64,000 bases of DNA from Allocoleopsis franciscana PCC 7113 (GTDB taxonomy: Bacteria; Cyanobacteriota; Cyanobacteriia; Cyanobacteriales; Coleofasciculaceae), in contig NC_019738.1 in assembly GCF_000317515.1 (NCBI RefSeq), positions 719,501 through 783,500 on the forward strand, given 5' to 3'. This document shows positions 1 through 6,172 of the stretch, piece by piece. The translations under genes and the position numbers were made by a program. Position 1 is the first letter of the stretch. Every line of letters begins with the position of its first letter. Under the pieces are notes generated by a model. It was not told where the DNA came from, did no database searches, and worked only from the letters and a program-made list of their open reading frames with translations.

Positions 1-2
1 GT

Positions 3-59
3 CTTATTGAGTTTTTGGATGCACTGGGGTTTCGCCTTGCGATCGTAGCCAAAGATTAA
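3..59 (+). CDS. C-terminal end of a small protein, possibly an XRE/HigA-type antitoxin (partial)
   Basis: The window opens inside an open frame that translates to LIEFLDALGFRLAIVAKD and stops with TAA at 57-59. The pattern 'TL..FLDALG..L' is typical of the last helix of small XRE-type antitoxins, where it follows the helix-turn-helix. Only 18 residues are visible, so the assignment is an inference from a short motif. It converges on the mazF gene that ends at 94. If correct, toxin-antitoxin genes continue to the left of the window. Confidence 0.45.
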   Translation, partial: LIEFLDALGFRLAIVAKD

Positions 60-93
60 TTGATGATGGCGTAGAGAGTGCGATCGCATCAGA

Positions 94-465
94 TCAAAGT
101 GATATACCTAGAATCGCACAGAGAGATTGAGCCAGTTCTTGTAGATAGCTATCCTCCAAATGACCAAGCACTCTAATAATTCGAGATTTGTCAATGACTC
201 GAATCTGTTCACAAAGAACTACTGAGTCTTGGCTTAAGCCTCCAACTCCTGCTGGAACGAACACATGAGAAGGCAAAAGTTTACGTCGTATCTTTGTTGT
301 AAACGGGGCAATGATAGTATGAGGACTAACGGCATTAGCCCGATCAATTTGTAGAATCACTACAGGTCGTATTCCTGCCTGCTCTGTACCCACCACTGGG
401 TTAAGATCGCATAAAACTACATCTCCTCGTGCTATGGGGGAACTGGTTGGAGGGGTTGCTACCAC
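94..465 (-). CDS. mazF: MazF/PemK-family endoribonuclease toxin
   Basis: This is a 123-residue protein of the MazF/PemK type, a ribosome-independent, sequence-specific mRNA interferase of type II toxin-antitoxin systems. The signature RGDVVLCDLNP (residues 13-23) followed by GTEQAGIRPVVIL matches the family N-terminal strand and loop. The later 'TTKIRR' and 'DSVVLCEQIRVIDKSRI' blocks match the dimer and catalytic core. Length is normal and the frame is intact, so it should be active. Its start overlaps the end of the upstream DUF2281-type gene (459-689) by 7 bp, the usual antitoxin-then-toxin order. It is the last gene of a leftward operon that also carries a reverse transcriptase. What is unusual is this operon, not the protein. 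Confidence 0.9.
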   Translation of the reverse strand: MVATPPTSSPIARGDVVLCDLNPVVGTEQAGIRPVVILQIDRANAVSPHTIIAPFTTKIRRKLLPSHVFVPAGVGGLSQDSVVLCEQIRVIDKSRIIRVLGHLEDSYLQELAQSLCAILGISL

Positions 466-689
466 TGAATTTCTCCACGAGCGAGACGTTCCTCGTAGTC
501 TTCTAAATTCGGTAAGTAATCAGTGAAGTCTGACTCAGCAATTTCCAGGGCTTCATTGAACTGCATCCACAAGGCAGCACGTTTGCTGTCGTTTCTCATC
601 AGCAGAAATTCTATGAAGTCATTCACTTGCTGGACAAGCGGTTCCGGCAGTTTGCGAATCTTCGCTATGGTTTCTTCCTGTACAGTCAT
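459..689 (-). CDS. DUF2281-like antitoxin, partner of MazF
   Basis: This 76-residue protein begins 'MTVQEETIAKIRKLPEPLVQQVNDFIEFL', cited here only as a pattern: a short helical 'I..LP..L...V.DFI.FL' start typical of DUF2281 antitoxins. The C-terminal half is acidic and ends EDYEERLARGEIQW, like the disordered toxin-wrapping tails of antitoxins. The ribosome binding site GAGAAGG lies inside the last codons of the reverse transcriptase gene, whose stop codon is only 4 nt upstream. Translation of the two is therefore probably coupled. It overlaps mazF by 7 bp. That it neutralises this MazF is inferred from gene order; DUF2281 proteins are also found beside PIN-domain toxins. Confidence 0.8.
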   Translation of the reverse strand: MTVQEETIAKIRKLPEPLVQQVNDFIEFLLMRNDSKRAALWMQFNEALEIAESDFTDYLPNLEDYEERLARGEIQW

Positions 690-693
690 TTTT

Positions 694-2622
694 TTACCTT
701 CTCAAAGGACATATAATTTTTAAGCATTTACCAACAGCATCACGGTACTGCATATATTCGTTTTCTGTAACTCCCCAGGCTATGTTTTGATCTGAACCTG
801 GATGCGAGACTGTGTTGCGATTCCTTCTGTCAAAAAGGTTACGAATATCTATGCATATTTCATGAGGTACAAACTTAGAAGTAAGGTAGTTGACGGCATC
901 ATCTGCTTCGTACTTTTTCTTTTTGTTTTCATCAAGCAGCAGACAAATTGCATGAATTTCGTTAAGAAGGTGATTCAGTGCAACTGAATAAGAGCCAATC
1001 TTCTCGTGAAATATACGCAATCGTATTTGTTCGATAATTTGTGATGCGTCTGAAAGAAAAATTAATTGCCCACCTAACAATTCGTAGTAACCCGGATAAT
1101 CTGATAGTATTTTAGCTTCCTGATATACAGTGGCAATATGGCTGAAAGCTTCGCTACATGTAAGCTTTTTTAAAAGATTTCTGTTTTTGAAATGTGTTTG
1201 ACAGAGAAACTTAATGATTAAATATAAGTCTCTGGTTGTTAGTTGATTTTTAGTATGCAGAAATTTTAAGAATCTATTTAAAGTTTTTTGATTTTTAGAA
1301 ATTATTAAAATAATCTCTCGTGGCATCACTTTTACTAAATCGAAGTTAAACTTATTGAATATTTCTTCAATTCTATTTTTATTTTCTTCGGTTTCTAAAA
1401 GTTGACTTATCGATTCATCATAAACTTCTTTTAGTATTTCTTCTTGAAGAGAGCCATCGTATCCAAGCGAAATATCTATACTTGAATTTTTTAACTTTTG
1501 TAGTTCATCAAAAATGTGGTCTATTTTTTTATGGGGAGCTTCCTCATTATCATCATCATTAGATGGATATTCAGGCGACACTTTTTTCAAATCTTTCAAT
1601 AATTCTTCCTTTTGTTCTAAGTTATTGAGCCAGTAGAGCTTTGTTTTCGTATTGAGTCTTAGTCCTGAATTATAATGCAGTACATCGGCTATTTGTGATG
1701 TAAGTGAATCAGCAATAGCTTCCTTCTTTTTCTGTTTTGTGGATTCTAAAAAATTTATGATTATAAATATATCGTCAACAAAGCGAATTACTTTATGTTC
1801 TTTTATTTCAGTTGGATATTTACTAATTTCTGTATCAATTATTAAATCACTAAAAAGTAAATATACATGACCTATGAAACCCGAAATAATATCGTTATCA
1901 GATTGCGGGATACCTCCTTGCTTACCAGATATATAGTTGAAATAAAAAGTAATTTGCTCCTTGGTTGAAGCATCAAATCGCAAGCTTTCTTTAATACTAG
2001 GCTTGATAAGTCGATCAAGTTTATTAAGCAAAGTTGTAATTGAAATGTTATCAAAGTAGTTTTGAATATCCAATTTTATTACAAGCTTTTTATCAACATC
2101 ATTAGTAGCCTGTTTCCTTACCTGTTTTTTGAATTCTTTATAATTAGGCTTATAGAAGGTAGTTTCGTGCTTAATAACTAAAGAATCTTTATTAAAGAGT
2201 AAATTCCCACCATAGTAACATTTAAAACGCTCATTATTCTTCACATAGTTCTGTAATAACTCTTGAGATAGCTTAAGTAGGTAAAGACCGATTGAGTAGT
2301 ATAAAACCCTCATGGGGTAGGTAAAAAACTTTTGATTACGAAGTCCCAGAGAAGCTTTTGGGATAACATAGTCATACACGGCAAACTCACGTTCTAACCC
2401 ATAAAAAAGATTGTTTGCTACTCTTTTGTTAAAGTATTCTTCCGTTTCGAGTGCAGTTGCTTGTGAAGCAAGCTGCTTATAGTAGAACATACTTAGTGTG
2501 TTGTAGTGCTTATTCCTCTCCATTTGTGAGAGTTGAAAATCTAACAACTTTTTAGCTTGCTGCCATAAACTGAAGTTTAGAAAATATCCTAGCTGTGACG
2601 GAGATGGATTAAAATTCTGCAT
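694..2622 (-). CDS. AbiA-like defence reverse transcriptase with C-terminal HEPN motif
   Basis: A 642-residue protein with the catalytic motifs of a reverse transcriptase. Motif A is KLDIQNYFDNI (Asp185), motif B is QGGIPQSDNDIISG (235-248), and motif C is VIRFVDDIFII (Asp283-Asp284). No maturase or endonuclease domain follows. Instead there is a long alpha-helical region, and at the C-terminus RNTVSH (602-607), which fits the Rx4H RNase motif of HEPN domains. An RT plus helical region plus HEPN is the layout of the Lactococcus abortive-infection protein AbiA, a member of the UG/Abi group of defence RTs. The frame is open up to 2685, but codons above 2622 only re-read the end of the phd gene, so ATG at 2622 is preferred, 16 bp after the phd stop. 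Base composition is clearly more AT-rich than its neighbours, suggesting acquisition. Class assignment is by eye; a retron or group II intron RT is less likely. Confidence 0.85.
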   Translation of the reverse strand: MQNFNPSPSQLGYFLNFSLWQQAKKLLDFQLSQMERNKHYNTLSMFYYKQLASQATALETEEYFNKRVANNLFYGLEREFAVYDYVIPKASLGLRNQKFFTYPMRVLYYSIGLYLLKLSQELLQNYVKNNERFKCYYGGNLLFNKDSLVIKHETTFYKPNYKEFKKQVRKQATNDVDKKLVIKLDIQNYFDNISITTLLNKLDRLIKPSIKESLRFDASTKEQITFYFNYISGKQGGIPQSDNDIISGFIGHVYLLFSDLIIDTEISKYPTEIKEHKVIRFVDDIFIIINFLESTKQKKKEAIADSLTSQIADVLHYNSGLRLNTKTKLYWLNNLEQKEELLKDLKKVSPEYPSNDDDNEEAPHKKIDHIFDELQKLKNSSIDISLGYDGSLQEEILKEVYDESISQLLETEENKNRIEEIFNKFNFDLVKVMPREIILIISKNQKTLNRFLKFLHTKNQLTTRDLYLIIKFLCQTHFKNRNLLKKLTCSEAFSHIATVYQEAKILSDYPGYYELLGGQLIFLSDASQIIEQIRLRIFHEKIGSYSVALNHLLNEIHAICLLLDENKKKKYEADDAVNYLTSKFVPHEICIDIRNLFDRRNRNTVSHPGSDQNIAWGVTENEYMQYRDAVGKCLKIICPLRR

Positions 2623-2638
2623 AGTTACCAAGTCAAGT

Positions 2639-2878
2639 TCACTGGATACTGAGCAAGCAAATATCGGAAGGTAAAGGCTCATCAAAATTGTCGCTCGTCC
2701 AGATTGCCCCAGCGTGTAATCCTGCCATGCGTGGTGTGCTTGGTGACGTAAGCGGCACTAGACGCGCAAGTGGGGTACTACCTTCTGTGAAAACAATCTC
2801 TGTACCTCCACGCACTAGAGCCAATAACTCTTGCAAGCTTATCTGTGCTTCACGCACATCAACTGTTTTCGTGGACAT
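2639..2878 (-). CDS. Phd/YefM-family antitoxin, orphan of its VapC toxin
   Basis: A 79-residue protein of the Phd/YefM type: 'TVDVREAQISLQELLALV' at the N-terminus, then 'GTEIVFTEGSTPLARLVPL', then the toxin-binding tail 'GAIWTSDNFDEPLP'. In this family that tail is normally followed by a few residues and a PIN-domain VapC gene. Here the tail changes to SDICLLSIQ and the next gene, 16 bp on, is the reverse transcriptase. ATG at 2878 is preferred over the upstream TTG at 2884 because GGAG sits 8 nt before it. It is the first gene of the leftward operon and may autoregulate it through its DNA-binding N-terminus. Whether it still binds a toxin is unknown. Confidence 0.85.
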   Translation of the reverse strand: MSTKTVDVREAQISLQELLALVRGGTEIVFTEGSTPLARLVPLTSPSTPRMAGLHAGAIWTSDNFDEPLPSDICLLSIQ

Positions 2879-3001
2879 TGCCAATTCTCCAACCTACAAC
2901 TCAGAATAACCTACTCGATGGAGTTTGCCCTTCAAATCACTTAGACCAGGGAAAATGCGATCGCACTCTCTCAACCCCTTCTCTCCAGCGATCGCAAACT
3001 T

Positions 3002-3223
3002 TCACTCCTGCCTAAACGCTTCGACAAATTCCTCAAGAGAGCAGTTAAGTATCTGCAATAGTTTCTGAATTTGCTCTGGAAACAAACGCGGTCTTTGCCC
3101 CCCTGTTTCCCACTGAGACACTGTACCAACAGTTACACCCATCGCTTCTGCTATTTGGCGCTGGGTTAAGTTAGCACGCTTCCTCAAATATGCAAACGTA
3201 ATTGCTTCTTCTTCGCTTGCCAT
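3002..3223 (-). CDS. Small XRE-family transcriptional regulator
   Basis: A 73-residue single-domain helix-turn-helix protein. The recognition unit is 'LTQRQIAEAMGVTVGTVSQWETG' in pattern (Q21-G41 region), the canonical Cro/C1 arrangement with the invariant Gln and the SQWE turn. The C-terminal helix 'LLQILNCSLEEFVEAF' resembles that of the two other XRE genes upstream, so the three are probably paralogues. It lies 124 bp upstream of the phd-RT-mazF operon in the same direction and could be co-transcribed with it or regulate it. A palindrome with a sigma70-like promoter lies just upstream (3256-3289). Confidence 0.85.
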   Translation of the reverse strand: MASEEEAITFAYLRKRANLTQRQIAEAMGVTVGTVSQWETGGQRPRLFPEQIQKLLQILNCSLEEFVEAFRQE

Positions 3224-3255
3224 GTCGCATCCTCGAAATCAACGGTTGGGAATTA

Positions 3256-3289
3256 TTGGTTGACAATTATGGGTTAACCAACATATAGT
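3256..3289 (+). promoter_or_regulatory. Consensus-like rightward promoter embedded in an inverted repeat
   Basis: TTGACA at 3260-3265 and TATAGT at 3284-3289 are separated by 18 nt, close to the sigma70 consensus, and point rightward. The inverted repeat TTGGTTGA (3256-3263) and TTAACCAA (3274-3281), with one mismatch, overlaps the -35 box and spacer. A bound XRE protein would block this promoter, so it looks like an operator of the divergent XRE gene at 3002-3223. No convincing protein gene follows within about 300 bp on the plus strand. Confidence 0.5.
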
Positions 3290-3548
3290 GAACATGGAAA
3301 AAGACAGGCGATTCGAGGAGTCGCCTCAGACCTTCGATTAACTTGTCTGTTTCCTTCGCCTAACAAGACTCGTACAACCTGACGCCAACCTTGTCCATTG
3401 GCTAGCTGACCCGAAGGTTAGTTTACCCTTTGGCTCGATTTCGTCTGGCTGTCTGATGTCTCATGCATTAGACACCATATCCTCTTTTCACCAAAAAGCA
3501 ATCACTGAATATGTGCGATCGCCAATCTCCTATCCAACCCAATGCAAA
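3290..3548 (+). other. Intergenic region downstream of a strong promoter; possible small RNA
   Basis: No convincing protein is encoded here. A transcript from the promoter at 3260-3289 would start near 3296. It would contain an early hairpin AGGCGA ... TCGCCT (about 3308-3327) and a longer-range pairing between ACCTTCG near 3330 and CGAAGGT near 3413. I see no clear terminator. A regulatory RNA or an antisense transcript into the XRE gene at 3549-3788 is possible but unproven. Confidence 0.25.
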
Positions 3549-3788
3549 TCACTCTGGCTCGATATCAATTCCCTCAAATGCCTCAATCAGTTCATCGAGA
3601 GTGCATTTGTAAGCCTCACACATACGCTTTATTTCAGAGGGTGTCCCTCTAGGCAATGAACTTCGGGCTTCCCATTTCGTAATAGTAGAAGGACTTTTTC
3701 CAATCGAAATCGCGAAGTGGACTTGAGTTAAACCTGTGCGCTGACGCAAATCGGCTGGTGTCAGACGCTTGTCACTTTCTTGGGGCAT
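3549..3788 (-). CDS. Small XRE-family transcriptional regulator
   Basis: A 79-residue single-domain helix-turn-helix protein with 'RTGLTQVHFAISIGKSPS' followed by TITKWEAR, a Cro/C1-type DNA-binding fold. The C-terminal helix 'CEAYKCTLDELIEAFEG' is similar to the neighbouring XRE proteins and may be a dimerisation element. No toxin gene is adjacent, so it is probably a free-standing repressor and not an antitoxin. A 14-bp inverted repeat fills the gap to the next XRE gene and is a likely operator. GC-rich HIP1 sites are absent within it, consistent with an accessory region. Confidence 0.85.
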   Translation of the reverse strand: MPQESDKRLTPADLRQRTGLTQVHFAISIGKSPSTITKWEARSSLPRGTPSEIKRMCEAYKCTLDELIEAFEGIDIEPE

Positions 3789-3794
3789 CTGAAG

Positions 3795-3850
3795 TTTTAT
3801 TAGTAAATCGATAGTAGTTTTATCTTACTAGTAGGTATTTATTAATAAAA
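3795..3850. promoter_or_regulatory. Nested inverted repeats upstream of an XRE gene (operator candidate)
   Basis: Arms 3795-3808 and 3837-3850 are 14 bp long with one mismatch (TTTTATTAGTAAAT and ATTTATTAATAAAA). A perfect palindrome TACTAGTA lies inside at 3826-3833. The element lies directly upstream of the XRE gene that starts at 3788 and just after the XRE gene that ends at 3868. It resembles the TACTAAA/TTTAGTA palindrome at 4174-4191, suggesting related binding specificity. Confidence 0.5.
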
Positions 3851-3867
3851 CACGAAGGACAGTAGAC

Positions 3868-4131
3868 CTAATTATCCTCTGACTGCATTATTGAAGTGTC
3901 TTCAGAGTAAGTTCTCGGTGGGCTAAAGTCATCAGGTAGTTCTTCTGGAGCAACCTTTAGTACTACAAGTAGTGTTTTAAACTGTGGAATTGTCAGCCTT
4001 GGTATAGCCCTGCCTCTTTCCCAATTGGCTACAGTGTCTTGGGTAACACCTAAGATATCTGCAAGCTCCTTCTGGGTAAGGTTTTGAAGCATTCTTAGTT
4101 TTTTGAGAGGCGACAAAGGCTTTTTCGCCAT
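3868..4131 (-). CDS. Small XRE-family transcriptional regulator
   Basis: An 87-residue helix-turn-helix protein. The unit 'LTQKELADILGVTQDTVANWERG' in pattern (about residues 18-40) is a textbook Cro/C1 motif. The basic N-terminus MAKKPLSPLKKLR could add minor-groove contacts. The C-terminus is acidic and probably disordered, ending in SEDTSIMQSEDN. It is the third XRE gene in the leftward array. A perfect 7-bp-arm palindrome 43 bp upstream of its start (4174-4191) is the obvious autoregulatory operator. No cognate toxin is recognisable nearby. Confidence 0.85.
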   Translation of the reverse strand: MAKKPLSPLKKLRMLQNLTQKELADILGVTQDTVANWERGRAIPRLTIPQFKTLLVVLKVAPEELPDDFSPPRTYSEDTSIMQSEDN

Positions 4132-4173
4132 TTTATCCTTAAGAATTGGTTGACCTAAATGTATTGAGATTTT

Positions 4174-4191
4174 TACTAAATTGATTTAGTA
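4174..4191. promoter_or_regulatory. Perfect palindrome TACTAAA-TTGA-TTTAGTA (operator candidate)
   Basis: Seven-base perfect arms separated by TTGA lie upstream of the XRE gene starting at 4131. The rightward strand also carries TTGACC at 4150-4155 and TTTAGTATGAAT, a plausible promoter facing the HTH gene at 4584. Binding here could therefore control both directions. Confidence 0.5.
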
Positions 4192-4487
4192 TGAATAGGA
4201 ACCCTGAACAGATTTAGGGTAGCGACATACGAAAAACGGCATGTGACTCTAAAAGCCAGCATTTGGCTAGTCAACTGCCTTGATTAGTGGTTTGGTCAGA
4301 ACAACCAGTGCTACTGCCTGATACGCGATTCGCGTTTCTGGGCAATCACTGTCCTGTCCATTAACTAGATTACCTATGAGCAAATCCAAAGTGACCGAAG
4401 TTTTCGTGTCATGCAAAAAGTTGCTGAGTAAAAAAAGCGGTTGCATTTTCGGGATGTACTCAGTATCTCGCCGTTGCGCCTCGCTAA

Positions 4488-4520
4488 CGCAAATATCCGT
4501 CTACCCATTAACCAAGTAGG
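4488..4520. repeat. 33-bp direct repeat, copy 1
   Basis: The sequence from CGCAAATATCC to ACCAAGTAGG is repeated at 5069-5101 with 31 of 33 bases identical; only two bases differ, GT versus CC. The copies are 581 bp apart and enclose the HTH gene 4584-4901. The second half, CTACC...GGTAG-like, can form a small hairpin. A duplicated regulatory leader or a past recombination footprint are both possible. Confidence 0.8.
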
Positions 4521-4551
4521 CTTACGACTTGCTGCTATCATAGCCTTCTAT

Positions 4552-4570
4552 GTTGTCACCTGTGCATTAT
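4552..4570. repeat. 19-bp direct repeat, copy 1 (before the HTH gene)
   Basis: GTTGTCACCTGTGCATTAT here matches GTTGTCATCTGTGCATCAT at 4901-4919 in 17 of 19 bases. The two copies sit immediately before and immediately after the HTH coding region. Confidence 0.7.
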
Positions 4571-4583
4571 CGGAGAGTTCGTC

Positions 4584-4901
4584 ATGATTGTAGCTAAAAC
4601 GCCCACTAGAAGACACTGGGAATTGTTCAAGGTTTATAAGCGTTGGGCTGCAAAGCAGATGGAACCCGAAGAGTTCCTGAAGCATTGGGCTGTCAGCTAT
4701 GAAGAGCTGGCTGAACTGTGTGGACGGTCTAAAAGTACAGTAGCTCATTGGTTTTCCAAAGGTGAACACCATAGAGAGCCTTCAGAGGCAGATAAACGAA
4801 GACTGGCAGAGATTCATGCCCTCTGGAACCAATTTGAAAACGAGCCTGTTCACCTGCGAGAAATTTGGGAGCGAAAGCGCAGCCGCAGGCGTAGTGAGTA
4901 G
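4584..4901 (+). CDS. Helix-turn-helix protein of unknown target
   Basis: A 105-residue basic protein. The central part 'SYEELAELCGRSKSTVAHWFSKG' in pattern (about 38-60) is a helix-turn-helix with a recognition helix ending in HWF. The C-terminus is charged and arginine-rich (ERKRSRRRSE). CGGAGAG provides a ribosome binding site before ATG 4584. It runs opposite to the XRE array and is bracketed by 19-bp and 33-bp direct repeats. It could regulate the adjacent gene at 5109. I recognise the fold only; homologous small HTH proteins are common in cyanobacterial accessory regions. Confidence 0.75.
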   Translation: MIVAKTPTRRHWELFKVYKRWAAKQMEPEEFLKHWAVSYEELAELCGRSKSTVAHWFSKGEHHREPSEADKRRLAEIHALWNQFENEPVHLREIWERKRSRRRSE

Positions 4902-4919
4902 TTGTCATCTGTGCATCAT
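4901..4919. repeat. 19-bp direct repeat, copy 2, with inverted repeat
   Basis: This is the second copy of the repeat at 4552-4570. Its first 8 bases GTTGTCAT also form an inverted repeat with ATGACAAC at 4932-4939. The transcript end of the HTH gene could fold there, although no U-run follows. Confidence 0.65.
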
Positions 4920-5068
4920 TTAGTTGCACCCATGACAACAAACCTTTTATTCTGACGAATAGATCTACTTAGATGCAACTTCGATAGGTCTTCCATTAGG
5001 CGATCGCTCGTGCTCGTGTGTGTGCGATCGCCTTCCCTAAAAAACGCGATCGCTTGTGTATAGGCGAT

Positions 5069-5101
5069 CGCAAATATCCCCCTACCCATTAACCAAGTAG
5101 G
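5069..5101. repeat. 33-bp direct repeat, copy 2
   Basis: Second copy of the repeat described at 4488-4520. It lies 7 bp before the ATG of the gene at 5109 and thus forms its leader, directly after a cluster of four HIP1-type GCGATCGC/GCGATCG sites at about 5000-5070. Confidence 0.8.
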
Positions 5102-5108
5102 AAAACTG

Positions 5109-5615
5109 ATGAACCACACTGAATGGCTACGCCTTCAAACCGAAGGCGAGAAAATCTGTTCGTCTCTCAGACAACAAAATTACCGATGCCTGAAACAAAC
5201 CCGCCGATTGAGCTGGAAAATCATCGCCCCCCTTAGTCTCCCCTTACCCACGGGAGAAGCAGAGCACAGCTACCTGCTGACTTGGCTACCATCACCCGTA
5301 AGTGACTGGAGTCTCATCCCCAACGACACCACGCCAACACGGGAAAAGCTATGGAAACACCTTCAAAGTATCCTCAACACCATTCGAGGCACACAAGCCA
5401 CCGACCAACACATCGAGCAACCCGAAGACTATTCGCGTCCTTGGGCGATCGTCCGTCTCCTACCCGACGCTCAACGCTACACAGTGGCAAGATTCTACAA
5501 CAGAGCAGACGCCCAAGACCATCTCAGATTCCTCAAGCGCTTCATTCCAGCCGCAGAATTTGAAGTTATCTTCGATGTTCCGGCAGATTTCGACAGTAAA
5601 ACTTCAGTTGAGTAA
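5109..5615 (+). CDS. Conserved-looking hypothetical protein
   Basis: A 168-residue soluble protein with no signal peptide or membrane segment. The middle is rich in Trp, Pro and Ser ('TWLPSPVSDWSLIPND'), and the C-terminal part 'PWAIVRLLPDAQRYTVARF' followed by 'RADAQDHLRFLKRFIP' looks like a small alpha/beta domain. Codon use and HIP1 content fit a resident cyanobacterial gene. I do not recognise the family. The ATG at 5109 directly follows the second 33-bp repeat. The reading frame is intact. Confidence 0.65.
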   Translation: MNHTEWLRLQTEGEKICSSLRQQNYRCLKQTRRLSWKIIAPLSLPLPTGEAEHSYLLTWLPSPVSDWSLIPNDTTPTREKLWKHLQSILNTIRGTQATDQHIEQPEDYSRPWAIVRLLPDAQRYTVARFYNRADAQDHLRFLKRFIPAAEFEVIFDVPADFDSKTSVE

Positions 5616-5653
5616 TACTAATCCTTTAAATGCTAGCCATAGATACTTTTCTT

Positions 5654-5686
5654 AGCCCCCCTTTTTAAGGGGGGTTGGGGGGATCG
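5654..5686. repeat. Palindromic C6/G6 repeat of a cyanobacterial dispersed family
   Basis: AGCCCCCC-TTTTTAA-GGGGGGTT followed by GGGGGGATC is a hairpin plus an extra G-run. The same architecture occurs at 7057-7090 inside a coding region. Such CCCCCC...GGGGGG elements are dispersed in many cyanobacterial genomes. Here it lies between two rightward genes and could act as a processing or termination hairpin. Confidence 0.7.
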
Positions 5687-5758
5687 ATCTGTAGCTTCTC
5701 AAAACCGAAACGGTGTAATTCTCAGTTCAATCATTTTCAATCCAAAATCCAAAATCAA

Positions 5759-6172
5759 ATGACCATCCTATTTCGCCGCATCAACCCCGCCCAAAAATTC
5801 CGCATCACCAAACGCCAAATTGCCAAATTCCTCCGAATTTCCGAATCCCTCATCGTAAAAATCGAATCTTGGCTCTACGTTCTATTTGTCCATCGCCTCG
5901 ACAAAGGAGGACAATTTATCAGCTATCGTCAGCTAGAACAATGGAAAAATGCCGTTGCTTGTCAGCTACAAAAATGCTCAACTAGAGAACAGCTACAACA
6001 GTTGTGGAATGCAATTACCTTTGACCACACAAAGCACAAAAACCAATATCTTATTTCTGTCCTCCCATTCCTAGAAAACATCAGGTTTAAATGTCTTGAA
6101 GCTATCCCCGAAGCGTCAGTAAACATTCAGCATCATCCTCAATCGATGAGCGTGCAACAACTGAAACTCTAA
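5759..6172 (+). CDS. Hypothetical protein, possible HTH at N-terminus
   Basis: Starting at ATG 5759 the product has 137 residues. The N-terminal 'FRITKRQIAKFLRISESLIVKIESW' pattern resembles a helix-turn-helix. It is followed by 'VLFVHRLDKGGQFISYRQLEQW' and a helical tail. The longer open frame upstream (from 5675) reads through the palindromic repeat region and is unlikely to be translated. The 3' end overlaps the convergent radical SAM gene by 57 bp, which is unusual and lowers confidence in the last residues. I do not recognise a family. Confidence 0.55.
   Translation: MTILFRRINPAQKFRITKRQIAKFLRISESLIVKIESWLYVLFVHRLDKGGQFISYRQLEQWKNAVACQLQKCSTREQLQQLWNAITFDHTKHKNQYLISVLPFLENIRFKCLEAIPEASVNIQHHPQSMSVQQLKL

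Larger units (their letters stand above)
4192..4583. other. Intergenic region between divergent HTH genes
   Basis: No protein gene is convincing. The stretch holds the first copy of a 33-bp direct repeat (4488-4520) and the first copy of a 19-bp repeat (4552-4570). Both recur on the other side of the HTH gene. The short palindrome ACGCGATTCGCGT near 4323 may be a hairpin. It is probably the leader or promoter region of the 4584 gene. Confidence 0.4.

Noticed and set aside
523-723. Plus-strand frame opposite the antitoxin gene
   Set aside because: Shadow of the DUF2281/mazF region with no ribosome binding site.
2623-2638. Retron msr-msd RNA upstream of the RT
   Set aside because: Only 16 bp separate phd and RT, leaving no room for a retron RNA directly upstream.
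2623-2685. Upstream extension of the RT gene (start at 2685)
   Set aside because: These 21 codons re-read the phd tail in another frame; ATG 2622 after the phd stop is more plausible.
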